Shown here in pieces: positions 49,891-61,596 of a stretch of DNA of 64,000 nucleotides. The first letter of the stretch is position 1, and each line of letters opens with the position of its first letter. This DNA is from Acidovorax sp. Leaf78 (GTDB lineage Bacteria > Pseudomonadota > Gammaproteobacteria > Burkholderiales > Burkholderiaceae_C). Both the position numbers and the translations under genes were made by a program. A model generated the notes under the pieces. The model was given only the letters and a program-made list of their open reading frames with translations, was not told where the DNA came from and searched no databases. The DNA lies in the NCBI RefSeq assembly GCF_001422735.1, contig NZ_LMLZ01000026.1:68247-132246 (forward strand), written 5' to 3'.

Positions 49891-50770
49891 CGAATGCATC
49901 GATGCGCAACAGGGCCGCAGGCAACTGCTGCGCGGGCTGGCCGCACTGCCGCTGCTGCCTGCTCTGGGCGCCGAGCGCGCACTGGCGGCCGGCCCGGCGC
50001 GCATCGTCTCGCTGGGCGGTGCATTGACCGAGGTGGTCTACCTACTGGGCGCACAGGGCCAACTGGTGGGCACCGACACCACCAGCCTGTTCCCCGAGGC
50101 CGCGCTCAAGACCGCCAAGGTCGGCTACATGCGCCAGCTGTCGGCCGAGGGCCTGCTGTCCCTAAAGCCCGACGCCGTGGTGGGCACCACCGAGGCCGGT
50201 CCGCCCGTGGTGCTGGACCAGGTGCGCAGCGCCGGTGTGCGGGTGGAGCTGGTCAAGGCCGACCACACCTGGGACGAGGTGCAGCGCAAGGTCGCCACCG
50301 TGGGCCGCGTGGCCGGCCGCGAGCGCGAGGCGCAGGCCTTGCAGGCCGACCTGGATGCGCAGTGGGCCGCGGTGCAAAAGCTGGTGGCCGCGTCCACGCG
50401 CCGCCCGCGCGCGATCTTCATCCTGTCGCACGGCGGCAGCCCCATGGTGGCGGGCACCGGCACGGCGGCCGATGCGCTGATCCGCTTTGCGGGCGCGACC
50501 AACGCCATCACGCAGTTCGCAGGCTACCGGCCGCTCACGGCCGAAGCCATGGCCAGCGCCGCGCCGGAGGTGCTGCTCAACAGCACGCAGGGCATCGAGG
50601 CGCTGGGCGGCGAGGCAGCCTTCTGGCAGCGGCCGGAACTGGCCCTCACGCCCGCGTTCCGCCGCAAGGCGCTGGTGGCCATGGAGGCCAGCCACCTGCT
50701 GGGCTTTGGCCCGCGCCTGCCCGGGGCCGTGCGCGAGCTGCACACCCGCACGCAGGCGATCACGGCGTGA
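49880..50770 (+). CDS. hmuT: Periplasmic heme-binding protein of the ABC importer
   Basis: A 296-residue class III substrate-binding protein. Start at 49880 with GCAGGAG upstream. The N-terminus carries two adjacent Arg before the hydrophobic core (GRRQLLRGLAALPLLPALGAERALAA), so Tat or Sec export is possible; cleavage after ALAA (~37). RIVSLGGALTEVVYLLG opens the fold, and VGYMRQLSAEG (Tyr83) corresponds to the segment that supplies the heme-ligating Tyr in ShuT/PhuT-type proteins. The terminal lobe has GYRPLTAEAMASAAPEVLL. The stop overlaps the GTG start of hmuU. Confidence 0.93.
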   Translation: MPRDECIDAQQGRRQLLRGLAALPLLPALGAERALAAGPARIVSLGGALTEVVYLLGAQGQLVGTDTTSLFPEAALKTAKVGYMRQLSAEGLLSLKPDAVVGTTEAGPPVVLDQVRSAGVRVELVKADHTWDEVQRKVATVGRVAGREREAQALQADLDAQWAAVQKLVAASTRRPRAIFILSHGGSPMVAGTGTAADALIRFAGATNAITQFAGYRPLTAEAMASAAPEVLLNSTQGIEALGGEAAFWQRPELALTPAFRRKALVAMEASHLLGFGPRLPGAVRELHTRTQAITA

Positions 50771-51849
50771 GCGGCGTGGCCGTGGCGCAGCCGGTTGCGC
50801 GCTGGTCTTTGCGGCGCCTGTCGCCCCGCGCGGCGCTGCTGTGGGGCGTTGCGCTGGTGGGCCTTGCGTTCGTGTGGGCCAGCACGCAGGGTGCATACGC
50901 CATTGCGCCGGCCCAGCTGTGGCAGGTGCTGCTGCAGGCCGTGGGCGCGGTGCCGTCGGCCGAGCAGGCGCCTGAATATCTGGTGTTCATCAACATCCGG
51001 CTGCCCCGGTTGCTGATGGGCGTGGCGGCTGGTGCAGGCCTGGGGCTGGCGGGTGCGCTGATGCAGGGATTGTTCCGCAACCCGCTGGCCGACCCGGGCC
51101 TGATCGGGGTCAGCAGCGGGGCCGCGCTGGCCGCTGCGCTCACCATAGTGCTGGGCAGCCACTGGCTGCCCGACCTGCCGCGCACGCTGGGCAGCTGGAC
51201 GCTGGTGGGCATGGCGTTTGGCGGCGGCCTGTTGGTCACGGCGCTCATCTATGGCCTGGCGCAGGCCGATGGCGGCACGCGCATGGGGCTGATGCTGCTG
51301 GCCGGCGTGGCGGTCAATGCGCTGGCGCTGGCGGGGCTGGGCTACCTCAACTTCATCTCCACCGACGAGCAACTGCGCAACATCCAGATGTGGCTGCTGG
51401 GCAGCCTGGGCGGCGCGCGCTGGAGCGCTGTCGCCCTGGTCGGCTCCATCGTGGCCTTTGCCTGCGGTCTGGGCCTGGCGCTCGCGCGCCCGCTCAATGC
51501 GATTGCCCTGGGCGAGGCGCAGGCGGCGTTGCTGGGCGTGCCGGTGGAGCGCACCAAGCGCCTGGCGGTGCTGGTCACCGCGCTGGCGGTGGGCGCGGTG
51601 ACTGCCGCCACCGGCATCATCGGTTTCATCGGCCTGGTGGCGCCGCACTGGGTGCGCCTGGTGGCCGGGCCCGACCATCGCGTGGTGCTGCCGGGCTCGG
51701 CCCTGCTGGGTGCGGCGCTGGTGCTGGCGGCCGACGTGGTGGCGCGCACCATCGTCAAGCCGGCGGAGCTGCCGCTGGGCGTGCTCACGGCCTTTATCGG
51801 CGTGCCGCTGTTCCTGGCCATGCTGCGCCAGTTCCGGAGCAAGGTATGA
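50767..51849 (+). CDS. hmuU: Heme ABC transporter permease
   Basis: A 360-residue FecCD-family permease with about 10 membrane helices. A GTG at 50767 is the likely start because it overlaps the hmuT stop (GTGA) and the upstream open frame is only the shadow of hmuT. Family landmarks are RLPRLLMGVAAGAGLGLAGALMQGLFRNPLADPGLIGVSSGA (near 75-115), MWLLGSLGG and ATGIIGFIGLVAPHWVRLVAGPDHR, which includes the cytoplasmic coupling region. It forms a dimer with two HmuV ATPases. Stop overlaps hmuV (ATGA). Confidence 0.94.
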   Translation: MSGVAVAQPVARWSLRRLSPRAALLWGVALVGLAFVWASTQGAYAIAPAQLWQVLLQAVGAVPSAEQAPEYLVFINIRLPRLLMGVAAGAGLGLAGALMQGLFRNPLADPGLIGVSSGAALAAALTIVLGSHWLPDLPRTLGSWTLVGMAFGGGLLVTALIYGLAQADGGTRMGLMLLAGVAVNALALAGLGYLNFISTDEQLRNIQMWLLGSLGGARWSAVALVGSIVAFACGLGLALARPLNAIALGEAQAALLGVPVERTKRLAVLVTALAVGAVTAATGIIGFIGLVAPHWVRLVAGPDHRVVLPGSALLGAALVLAADVVARTIVKPAELPLGVLTAFIGVPLFLAMLRQFRSKV

Positions 51850-52658
51850 ACGCCGCCTCGCTCCATGCCGGCGATCCGCTGGTGTGCGATCAGTTGGGTG
51901 TGGGCCTGCCGGGCCGGCCCTTGCTGGCCACCGTGCATGCACGCCTGGCACCTGGCCGATTCACCGCCATCCTCGGGCCCAATGGCGCAGGCAAGTCGAC
52001 GCTGCTGTCCATGCTGTCGGGCCAGCGCGCGCCGCGGTCGGGCTCGGTCAGCCTGGGGGGCAGGGCGCTCTCTGCGTTGGGCGCATTGGAACTGGCGCGC
52101 CTGCGTGCCGTGCTGCCGCAAGAGACGGCGGTGGCCTTCGACTTCACGGTGCAGGAGGTCGTGGAGATGGGGCGCTTTCCGCACCGCCAGTCGCCCAGCC
52201 GGAGCGAGGCGCGCATCGCCCGCGATGCGATGGAGGCCACCGGCGTGGCCCACCTGGCGCAGCGCGGCGTCAACACCCTGTCTGGCGGCGAGCGCGCCCG
52301 CGCCCACCTGGCCCGTGCCCTGGCGCAGATCTGGGAGCCCCGGCCCGACGGCGCTACGCGCTGGCTGCTGCTCGATGAACCCACCGCCGCGCTCGACCTG
52401 GCGCACCAGCACCAGGCCATGGCCCTGGTGCGCCGCTGGGCAGCGGAGCAGGGCATCGGCGTGGTCGCGGTGCTGCACGACCTGAACCTGGCGCTGCGGT
52501 ACGCGCACGACGTGGTGCTGATGGGGGCGGGGCGCTGTGATGTGGGGCCCGTGGAGCAGACGCTGGACGCCGCGGCGATTGCACGCGTGTGGGGCGTGGA
52601 GTGTTCCGAAGTGCGCGCCAGCGACGGCGTGCCGCAGTTTTTGGTGGCAGCGGGATGA
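51846..52658 (+). CDS. hmuV: Heme ABC transporter ATP-binding protein
   Basis: A 270-residue ABC ATPase. ATG at 51846 overlaps the hmuU stop. Walker A GPNGAGKST (44-52), signature LSGGE (145-149), Walker B WLLLDEP (173-179), H-loop His211 in VLHDLN. The Q-loop region PQETAVAFDFTVQEVVEMGRFPH is typical of heme and vitamin B12 importers. It energises import of heme across the inner membrane and is the last gene of the hmu operon. No terminator is visible before the metal-efflux operon. Confidence 0.95.
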   Translation: MNAASLHAGDPLVCDQLGVGLPGRPLLATVHARLAPGRFTAILGPNGAGKSTLLSMLSGQRAPRSGSVSLGGRALSALGALELARLRAVLPQETAVAFDFTVQEVVEMGRFPHRQSPSRSEARIARDAMEATGVAHLAQRGVNTLSGGERARAHLARALAQIWEPRPDGATRWLLLDEPTAALDLAHQHQAMALVRRWAAEQGIGVVAVLHDLNLALRYAHDVVLMGAGRCDVGPVEQTLDAAAIARVWGVECSEVRASDGVPQFLVAAG

Positions 52659-52770
52659 TGCGCAGATGACGACGCGGTCATCCCTCCAAGCCTTGCCCTT
52701 GACCGCGTGGGGACATGGGCGTGGGCGGATGCTGCACCGCGCCATCTTGTCACTAGAATGCGCGCACACC

Positions 52771-53157
52771 ATGCGCCGCCTGCTCCTCGTCTTCCTGCTG
52801 CTGTTCATGCCGCTCCAGTCCATCTGGGCGGCTGCATCGCCGTACTGCAAGCACGAGACGGCGCCGCAGGCATCGCACTTCGGCCACCATGCGCACGATC
52901 ACCACGGTGATGGGCCGGCCGCGCAAGCGCAGCCGTCCGCCGCCAGCGAGACCCCTGACCACAAGGCACTGGCCACCGCCGCCACGGCGGACATGGACTG
53001 CCATGCCTGCCATGGTGTGGGCAGCGGCATGGCCTTGAGTGCGAGTGGTCAGGCCATCGTGGTCGCGGTCGCTGCGCCTGCCGCCCTGGTGGCACCGGCC
53101 TGGGTCCATCCCCCGCTCACCCGCCCCGAACGCCCCAAGTGGTCCGTCCTCGCCTGA
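52771..53157 (+). CDS. CzcI-like small periplasmic protein
   Basis: A 128-residue exported protein. Start at 52771 (MRRLLLVFLLLFMPLQSIWA) gives a clean signal peptide to ~22; an ATG 42 bases upstream is in frame but breaks the signal. The mature part is rich in His (HFGHHAHDHHGDG) and has CHACHG, so it likely binds metal. The C-terminal ~35 residues contain a hydrophobic stretch. Opening sequence, size and position before czcC resemble CzcI, a proposed regulator or metal sensor of Cupriavidus Czc systems. A possible -10 (TAGAAT, 52754-52759) lies just ahead, but without a good -35. Confidence 0.7.
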   Translation: MRRLLLVFLLLFMPLQSIWAAASPYCKHETAPQASHFGHHAHDHHGDGPAAQAQPSAASETPDHKALATAATADMDCHACHGVGSGMALSASGQAIVVAVAAPAALVAPAWVHPPLTRPERPKWSVLA

Positions 53158-53306
53158 GCGGCGAGGCGGGTTGCGGGCAACCCCTGTCCTGACGATGTGA
53201 AGCGGCCCATGCAGGCTGCTGCAGTGCCTGCGCGCGAGCGCATGCGCCGGCCATCGTGCCTCGCCGATTTCAACCCCGTGGCCCTGGGCCACTGCAGAGG
53301 AATCGG

Positions 53307-54578
53307 ATGCAAAGAACGACAAACAAGAACCACCTGCCACGGCCGTTGTTGGCCGCTGTGGCGCTGGGGTACGCACTGGCCGTGGGCGGTGCGCATGCCC
53401 AGTCACCGGCTGAAACGGAAGCAGCACCACCACTCACCCTGAAATCGCTGTTCGAGCGAGCCTGGGAGCGCCAGCCCGAGGCGCAGTCCGCGGCGCTGCG
53501 GCGCGAGTCTGCACAGGCCGCGCGCAGCGGCGCATCGTCCTGGACGGCCGAGCCTGCCGCGCTGGAGCTGTCCCGCAAGAGCGACCGCCCCGGCAGCAAC
53601 CAGGGCAGCCGGGAATACGAAGTGGGCGTGGCCCTGCCGCTGTGGCTGCCCGGCGAGCGCGCGCGCAAGGCCGCGCTGGGCGACGCCGAGATCAAGGCCG
53701 TGGAAAGCCGCCGCCTGGCCGCGCAGCTGCAACTGGCCGCCACCGTGCGCGAAGCCTGGTGGACCCTGCAACGCGCGCAGGCAGAACTCGGCCTGGCGCA
53801 GGACCGGCTGCAGAACGCGCAGCGCCTGGCGGCCGACGTGGCGCGGCGCTTCAAGGCGGGCGACATGTCGCGTGCCGACCAGACCCAGGCCGACGCCGCC
53901 GTGGCCCAGGCCGAGGCCGCGGTGGCCGAGGCCACGGGCGCACGCGATGTGGCGCAGGCAGCCCTGGCGGCCTGGGGCGGCAACGTGGTACTGGCCGACG
54001 GCACAGACCCCGAGGCCGAAGCCCTGCCAGCGCCCGGCCTGCCCGCCGACCACCCGGCCGTGGCCGACTGGCAGGACCAGGCCGCAGTGGCGCGCCGCGC
54101 GGCCGACCTGGCCGCCGTGCAGACCCGGGCCAACCCCGAGCTGACGGTGGCCGCCACGCGCGGGCGCGAGCAGGCCGGTGAGCGCTACCTGCAAAGCTTC
54201 ACCGTCGGCGTGCGCGTGCCCCTGGGCGGTGGCGACCGTGCCCGCGCCAAGGAAACGGCTGCACGCGCCGATGCCCTCGACGCCGAGGTGCGCGCCCGCG
54301 TCGAGCAGGACCGCCTGGTCGCCGACGTGGCCGCCGCCACGGCCCGTGTAAAGGCCACACAGGCCCAGCGCGAGGCCATGGCCCGCCATGCAGCCCTGGC
54401 GCGCGACACGCGCGGCTTCATCGACAAGGCCTTTCGCCTGGGCGAGGCCGACTGGCCCACCCGCCTGCGTGTGGAGCTCGAAGCCGTGCAGGCCGAGCGC
54501 CAGTGGGCACGTGCCCGCATCGATGCCGCCGCCGCCGTCTCCACCCTGCGCCAGGCCCTGGGCCTGTTGCCGCAGTGA
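53307..54578 (+). CDS. czcC: Heavy-metal RND efflux outer-membrane factor (CzcC family)
   Basis: A 423-residue TolC-like outer-membrane factor. Start at 53307 (MQRTTNKN) preceded by AGAGGAATC. Signal peptide to AHAQ (~32), no lipobox. The body is coiled-coil rich and consists of two repeats. The family segments are LFERAWERQPEAQSAALRRESA, EYEVGVALPLWLPGERARKAAL and later FTVGVRVPLGGGDRARA. This order (VALPLWLPGER...PLGGG) is typical of metal-type, not drug-type, channels. It forms the exit duct for the CzcB-CzcA pump encoded downstream. Confidence 0.93.
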   Translation: MQRTTNKNHLPRPLLAAVALGYALAVGGAHAQSPAETEAAPPLTLKSLFERAWERQPEAQSAALRRESAQAARSGASSWTAEPAALELSRKSDRPGSNQGSREYEVGVALPLWLPGERARKAALGDAEIKAVESRRLAAQLQLAATVREAWWTLQRAQAELGLAQDRLQNAQRLAADVARRFKAGDMSRADQTQADAAVAQAEAAVAEATGARDVAQAALAAWGGNVVLADGTDPEAEALPAPGLPADHPAVADWQDQAAVARRAADLAAVQTRANPELTVAATRGREQAGERYLQSFTVGVRVPLGGGDRARAKETAARADALDAEVRARVEQDRLVADVAAATARVKATQAQREAMARHAALARDTRGFIDKAFRLGEADWPTRLRVELEAVQAERQWARARIDAAAAVSTLRQALGLLPQ

Positions 54579-54615
54579 GCGCGCTGTTTATCACCACCTC
54601 ATTTTTGTGATCACC

Positions 54616-55173
54616 ATGCAACTCCTCTCTCTCTTTTCCACACTGGGCCTTGCCCTGGTGCTGGGCCTCGTGCCGCCGGCAGCCTTTGCCGATGCGGGGC
54701 ATGACCATGGCGAAGCCCCCACCGCCGCAGCCGGCCCCGCCATCCCGCGCTTTGCCGCCACCTCCGACCTGTTCGAGCTGGTCGGTGTGCTCGATGGGCA
54801 AAAGCTGGCGCTCTACCTCGACCATGCGGGCGACAACAGCCCGGTGAAGGAGGCGCAGCTCGAGCTCGACATTGCCGGCACGCGCGTGCCCGTCACCCGC
54901 GTGGCGGACGGCGAGTTCCAGGCCGCGCTGGCTGCACCACTGGCCGAGGGCGTGAGCCCCATCACCGCCACCGTGGTGGCTGGCAAAGACACCGACCTGC
55001 TGGCCGGCGAGGTCGACATCCATGCCGCAGCGCATGCCCATGCCGAGCCCACGGGCCGGCGCAATGCGCTGGTAGCCGGCGCCGTGGCCGCCGTGCTGCT
55101 GGCCCTGGCAGCGGTCTGGGGCTTGCGGCGTGGCCGCGCCGCGCGCTCGCAGCGTCTGGGAGGTGCAGCATGA
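54616..55173 (+). CDS. Stand-alone CzcB-N-terminal-like domain protein, membrane-anchored
   Basis: A 185-residue protein. Signal peptide to AFADA (~25), then HDHGEAP metal-binding-like His motif. Residues 40-140 form a beta domain (SDLFELVGVLDGQKLALYLD, NSPVKEAQLELDIAGTRVPV, LLAGEVDIHAAAHAHAEP) resembling the extra N-terminal domain seen in some CzcB adaptors. One transmembrane helix (~152-172) and a basic tail follow. ATG at 54616 with a weak ribosome site; stop overlaps czcB (ATGA). It probably tethers a metal-binding domain to the inner membrane next to the pump. The separation of this domain from CzcB is unusual. Confidence 0.75.
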   Translation: MQLLSLFSTLGLALVLGLVPPAAFADAGHDHGEAPTAAAGPAIPRFAATSDLFELVGVLDGQKLALYLDHAGDNSPVKEAQLELDIAGTRVPVTRVADGEFQAALAAPLAEGVSPITATVVAGKDTDLLAGEVDIHAAAHAHAEPTGRRNALVAGAVAAVLLALAAVWGLRRGRAARSQRLGGAA

Positions 55174-56291
55174 AGCGGCTGACCTCTCACCATTCCGTGA
55201 CGGCCCTGTTGATGGCCGCTGCGCTGTGCGCCCCGTTGATGGCGCACGCTGGCGAAGGCCATGACCATGGCGATGCCCCACCGGCCGCCGATGGCAATGG
55301 CCCCAAGCGCCAGCCCGATGGCAGCGTGTTTTTGCCCAAGCCCGCGCAGCGCCAACTGGGCGTGCGCACCCTGGTGGCCGCCGAAGGCCAGCACCCCAAG
55401 GCCTTCGAGTTGGCCGGCACGGTGGTGATGGACCCCAACGCCGGTGGCAAGGTGCAGGCCGCGCTGGCCGGCCGGCTGGAGGCAGGCCCCAAGGGTCTGC
55501 CCGGCGTGGGCCAGGCGGTGCGTAAGGGCGAGGTGCTGGCCTATGTGGTGCCCACGGCGGGCGCCATCGAGCGCTCCAACCAACTGGCCCAGCAGGCCGA
55601 GCTACGCGCGGGGCGCGACCTGGCGGCGCGGCGTGTGGCGCGCCTCAAGGATCTGTCAGACACCGTGCCGCGCAAGGAGATCGAGGCGGCCGAGAGCGAG
55701 CTGCAAAGCTTCACCCAGCGCCTGGGCGCCGTGGGGGCGGGCCTGTCCACGCGTGATGCGCTGGTGGCACCCGTCTCTGGCGTGATCGCCTCGGCCAACG
55801 CGGTGGCAGGGCAGGTGGTGGATGCGCGCGAACTGGTGTTCGAGGTGGTGGACCCTGCGCGCTTGCGTGTGGAGGCCCTGGCCTACGACACCGCGCAGGC
55901 CCACAGCGTGGCCGGTGCCGCGCTGGCCGTGGGTGCGCAGCGCGTGCCGCTGCGCTTTCTGGGTGCGGCGCGCAGCCTGCGCGACCAGGCGCTGCCGCTG
56001 CAGTTTGCGGGCGACTCGGCGGTGCTGGGCACCCTGGCCCTGGGGCAACCGGTGCGCGTGTTCGTGCAATCCACCGAGCAGGCCGTGGGCGTGCAGGTAC
56101 CGGTGGCCTCGCTGCTGCGCAACCCCGCCAACCAGACCATCGTTTGGGTCAAGGAGTCGCCCGAGCGCTTTGTGCCGCGCGTGGTCACCTTCGTGCCGCT
56201 CGACGGCGCCTCGGTGGCAGTGACCTCGGGCCTGAAGGCCGGTGACCGCGTGGCCACGCAGGGCGCCACGCTGATCAACCAGGTCCGCTGA
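55170..56291 (+). CDS. czcB: Heavy-metal RND efflux periplasmic adaptor (CzcB family)
   Basis: A 373-residue membrane-fusion protein. Start at 55170 (MKRLTSHHSVTALLM) overlaps the preceding stop. Signal peptide to MAHA (~27), then a His cluster GEGHDHGD that may bind metal. The usual barrel-lipoyl-hairpin order is present: GTVVMDPNAGGKVQAALAGRLE, a short Ala/Glu/Arg helical hairpin (~135-190), LVAPVSGVIASANAVAGQVV and a C-terminal beta domain ending VTSGLKAGDRVATQGATLI. Thirteen bases separate it from czcA. The separate 185-aa domain upstream probably acts with it. Confidence 0.93.
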   Translation: MKRLTSHHSVTALLMAAALCAPLMAHAGEGHDHGDAPPAADGNGPKRQPDGSVFLPKPAQRQLGVRTLVAAEGQHPKAFELAGTVVMDPNAGGKVQAALAGRLEAGPKGLPGVGQAVRKGEVLAYVVPTAGAIERSNQLAQQAELRAGRDLAARRVARLKDLSDTVPRKEIEAAESELQSFTQRLGAVGAGLSTRDALVAPVSGVIASANAVAGQVVDARELVFEVVDPARLRVEALAYDTAQAHSVAGAALAVGAQRVPLRFLGAARSLRDQALPLQFAGDSAVLGTLALGQPVRVFVQSTEQAVGVQVPVASLLRNPANQTIVWVKESPERFVPRVVTFVPLDGASVAVTSGLKAGDRVATQGATLINQVR

Positions 56292-56304
56292 AGGGAGTGC
56301 CGCA

Positions 56305-59424
<3,120 letters not shown>

Positions 59425-59444
59425 TTTCTGTCGCTGTCTCAATG

Positions 59445-59475
59445 ACCCTTTGACCACCCTTTGACCACCCTTTGA
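59445..59475 (+). repeat. 11-bp tandem repeat, three copies
   Basis: ACCCTTTGACC, ACCCTTTGACC and ACCCTTTGAAA in succession, 11 bases before the ATG of the small His-rich gene. The last copy merges with its ribosome site (AAAGGA). Confidence 0.85.
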
Positions 59476-59485
59476 AAGGATTTTC

Positions 59486-59875
59486 ATGAACACCCGATAT
59501 TTCATCGCCACGCTCGCACTGGCCGTGAGCGGCGCTGCGTTTGCCGCCGGCAACCATGCCCATGGCGACGACCACAAGCCCCAGCACGGCGGCATTGTGG
59601 CCGGCACCAACGACATGGACTACGAGCTGGTCGCCAAGCCGAACGCCATCACGCTGTACCTGCGCGACCACGGCAAGGCCGCCAGTTCCGAGGGGGTGAC
59701 CGCCAAGCTCACGCTGCTCAACGGCACGGAGAAATCCGAAGCCGTGCTGGCGCCAGCGGGCGAGGGCAAGCTCGAAGCCAAGGGCACCTTCAAGGTGGCA
59801 GCGGGCACCAAGGTGGTGGCGCTGGTGACCTTGCCGGGCAAGAAGCCGGCGAATGTGCGGTTTGCGGTGAAGTAA
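59486..59875 (+). CDS. Small periplasmic metal-binding-like protein at the end of the czc operon
   Basis: A 129-residue exported protein. Start at 59486 with AAAGGA 6-11 bases upstream. Signal peptide to AFAAG (~21), then a His/Asp cluster NHAHGDDHKPQHGG and a compact beta domain (YELVAKPNAITLYLRDHGK, ..AKLTLLNGTEKSEAVL, FKVAAGTKVVALVTLPGKKPANVRF). The N-terminal His motif resembles metal-binding periplasmic chaperones such as CzcE or CopK-type proteins, though sequence identity to these is not evident. It probably buffers or delivers metal to the pump. Family not recognised. Confidence 0.75.
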   Translation: MNTRYFIATLALAVSGAAFAAGNHAHGDDHKPQHGGIVAGTNDMDYELVAKPNAITLYLRDHGKAASSEGVTAKLTLLNGTEKSEAVLAPAGEGKLEAKGTFKVAAGTKVVALVTLPGKKPANVRFAVK

Positions 59876-59972
59876 GCAGGCACCCACGCAGGCCAGCGCG
59901 AAAAGCGTCGTCAAAACCGCGTCTGGCGGCGGCGCTGGCTGCTGGCGGCCCTGGCTGGCCTACCATGCGCCC

Positions 59973-60545
59973 ATGTCTGATTCCACCGACTTCGATTTCG
60001 CCGCGCTGGCCGAGGGCATCGCCCAGGCCAGCCGCGCCGCACTGGCCGACATCTCCGGGCGCTGCGGCCCGCACGACCCCGTGTGTGCCTTCACTCTTTA
60101 CACCGACGACGGGGCCATGACCGTTTGCCCGGCCCTGTTGACCGAATCGCAAGAGCGCGCATTGACCGAGCGCCATCCGGACGATGCCAGCTACTACCGC
60201 TACAGCGCCTCGGAATGGCCGCTGGAGGGCGAGGGGGCCAACGGCGCATTCAATGACCTGTGCACGCTGGTGCGTGAGCATGTACTGGCGCTGGAGGACG
60301 GGCTGGAGGACGAAGGGGGCGAGGCCGCCTTCGTGGCCTTTCGCGCGCAATTGCTCGAAACCATGGTCCAGGTGCTGGAACGCCTGCGTCGCGAAGACCC
60401 GGCCTTCGGCCGCGAATCCCTGATGCTGCAGGTCTCGGTCTCGGATGGCGACGAACCTGCCATGGTCTTGAACGGGTGGGTGGCACGCCTGAACCCGCCC
60501 GCCCTCGCCGCCGGATTCAAGGCCTGGACCGACTCCTGGGACTGA
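59973..60545 (+). CDS. DUF4303 protein
   Basis: A 190-residue acidic, cytoplasmic protein. The start MSDSTDFDFAALAEGI at 59973 has no strong ribosome site. Segments typical of DUF4303 are FTLYTDDGAMTVCPALLTES, YYRYSASEWPLEGEG and LMLQVSVSDGDEP. The family is widespread but uncharacterised; some members occur with polymorphic toxin immunity loci. No toxin is adjacent here. It is convergent with ppsR (24 bases apart) and probably unrelated to the czc operon. Confidence 0.75.
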   Translation: MSDSTDFDFAALAEGIAQASRAALADISGRCGPHDPVCAFTLYTDDGAMTVCPALLTESQERALTERHPDDASYYRYSASEWPLEGEGANGAFNDLCTLVREHVLALEDGLEDEGGEAAFVAFRAQLLETMVQVLERLRREDPAFGRESLMLQVSVSDGDEPAMVLNGWVARLNPPALAAGFKAWTDSWD

Positions 60546-60569
60546 AGGCTGCCGCTGTCCCTTTCCCTG

Positions 60570-61391
60570 TCAGTACACCAGCCGCTCCGGCCGGATCTCC
60601 TGCAGGATCGTCGTCGCGATCTCTTCGATCGACTTGGTCGTGGTCGACAGCCACCGGATGCCCGATCGCCGCATCATCGCCTCGGCCTCGGCCACCTCGT
60701 GGCGGCAGTTCACCAGGTCGGCGTATTTGGAGCCGGGGCGGCGTTCGTTGCGGATCTCGGACAGGCGCTCGGGCTGGATGGTCAGCCCGAAGATCTTGGC
60801 GCGGTGCGGTACCAGCGCGGGCGGCAACTGGCGGCGCTCGAAGTCTTCGGGGATCAGCGGGTAGTTGGCGGCTTTCAGGCCGCACTGCATGGCCAGGTAC
60901 AGGCTGGTGGGGGTCTTGCCGCTGCGGCTCACTCCTACCAGGATCACGTCGGCGCCGGCCAGGTCGCGGTTGCTCTGGCCGTCGTCGTGGGCCAGGCTGA
61001 AGTTGATGGCCTCGATGCGGTCGGTGTATTCCTTGCTGCGGCTCACGTCACTGAAACGGCCGACGCGGTGGTGCGACTTGATGCCCAGCTCTTCTTCCAG
61101 CGGGTGCACGAAGGTGCCGAACATGTCCAGCAGCATGCCCTTGCAGCCTTCCTGGATGACGCGCAGCACCTCCATGTTCACCAGCGTGGTGAACACGATG
61201 GGCTTTTTGCCCTCCATCTCGGCGGTGTGGTTGATCTGGCGGACCGTCTGGTGGGCCTTGTCCACGCTGTCGATGAAGGGCAGGCGCACGTGGCGCGGCT
61301 TCATCTCGAACTGGGCCAGGATGGCATTGCCAAAAGTCTCGGCGGTGATGCCGGTGCCGTCAGAGACAAAAAATACGGTGCGCGTGTGCAT
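60570..61391 (-). CDS. ppsR: Phosphoenolpyruvate synthase regulatory protein (kinase/pyrophosphorylase)
   Basis: A 273-residue bifunctional enzyme of the DUF299 family. It inactivates PEP synthase by ADP-dependent phosphorylation of an active-site Thr and reactivates it by phosphate-dependent dephosphorylation. Start at 61391 ([19 protein letters not shown]). The P-loop GVSRSGKT occupies residues 153-160, and [34 protein letters not shown] is present. ERLVY ends the protein. It is divergent from ppsA, its target, with 205 bases between the starts. Confidence 0.96.
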   Translation of the reverse strand: MHTRTVFFVSDGTGITAETFGNAILAQFEMKPRHVRLPFIDSVDKAHQTVRQINHTAEMEGKKPIVFTTLVNMEVLRVIQEGCKGMLLDMFGTFVHPLEEELGIKSHHRVGRFSDVSRSKEYTDRIEAINFSLAHDDGQSNRDLAGADVILVGVSRSGKTPTSLYLAMQCGLKAANYPLIPEDFERRQLPPALVPHRAKIFGLTIQPERLSEIRNERRPGSKYADLVNCRHEVAEAEAMMRRSGIRWLSTTTKSIEEIATTILQEIRPERLVY

Positions 61392-61443
61392 GGAGCAGGG
61401 TGCCTTTCAGTGCGTCAGCCTGCCGCCAGTGCCGCAGGCCTAC

Positions 61444-61456
61444 AATTGTGACAATT
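61444..61456. promoter_or_regulatory. Palindrome between ppsR and ppsA
   Basis: Perfect AATTGT-G-ACAATT palindrome in the AT-rich part of the divergent gap, 53 bases upstream of ppsR and about 140 upstream of ppsA. It could be an operator shared by both genes or a promoter element; no regulator is suggested by sequence alone. Confidence 0.4.
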
Positions 61457-61596
61457 ATCCAAATTCTCACCATGCACTTCGTCGGCCTACAACCACAACG
61501 ACAAAGCCACCCGCCGTGCATGGCAGCTCGCCCATCGCTCCCACGTACAGCAAGGGGCAGGCGCGCAGACCCGGTTTCAACTTCTGGAGCTTTCCC

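Noticed and set aside
60865-61596. N-terminal extension of PEP synthase by ~244 codons
   Set aside because: The extension is antisense to ppsR, and the family start (MSALF..., with GGAGC upstream) at 61597 gives the expected 796-residue length.
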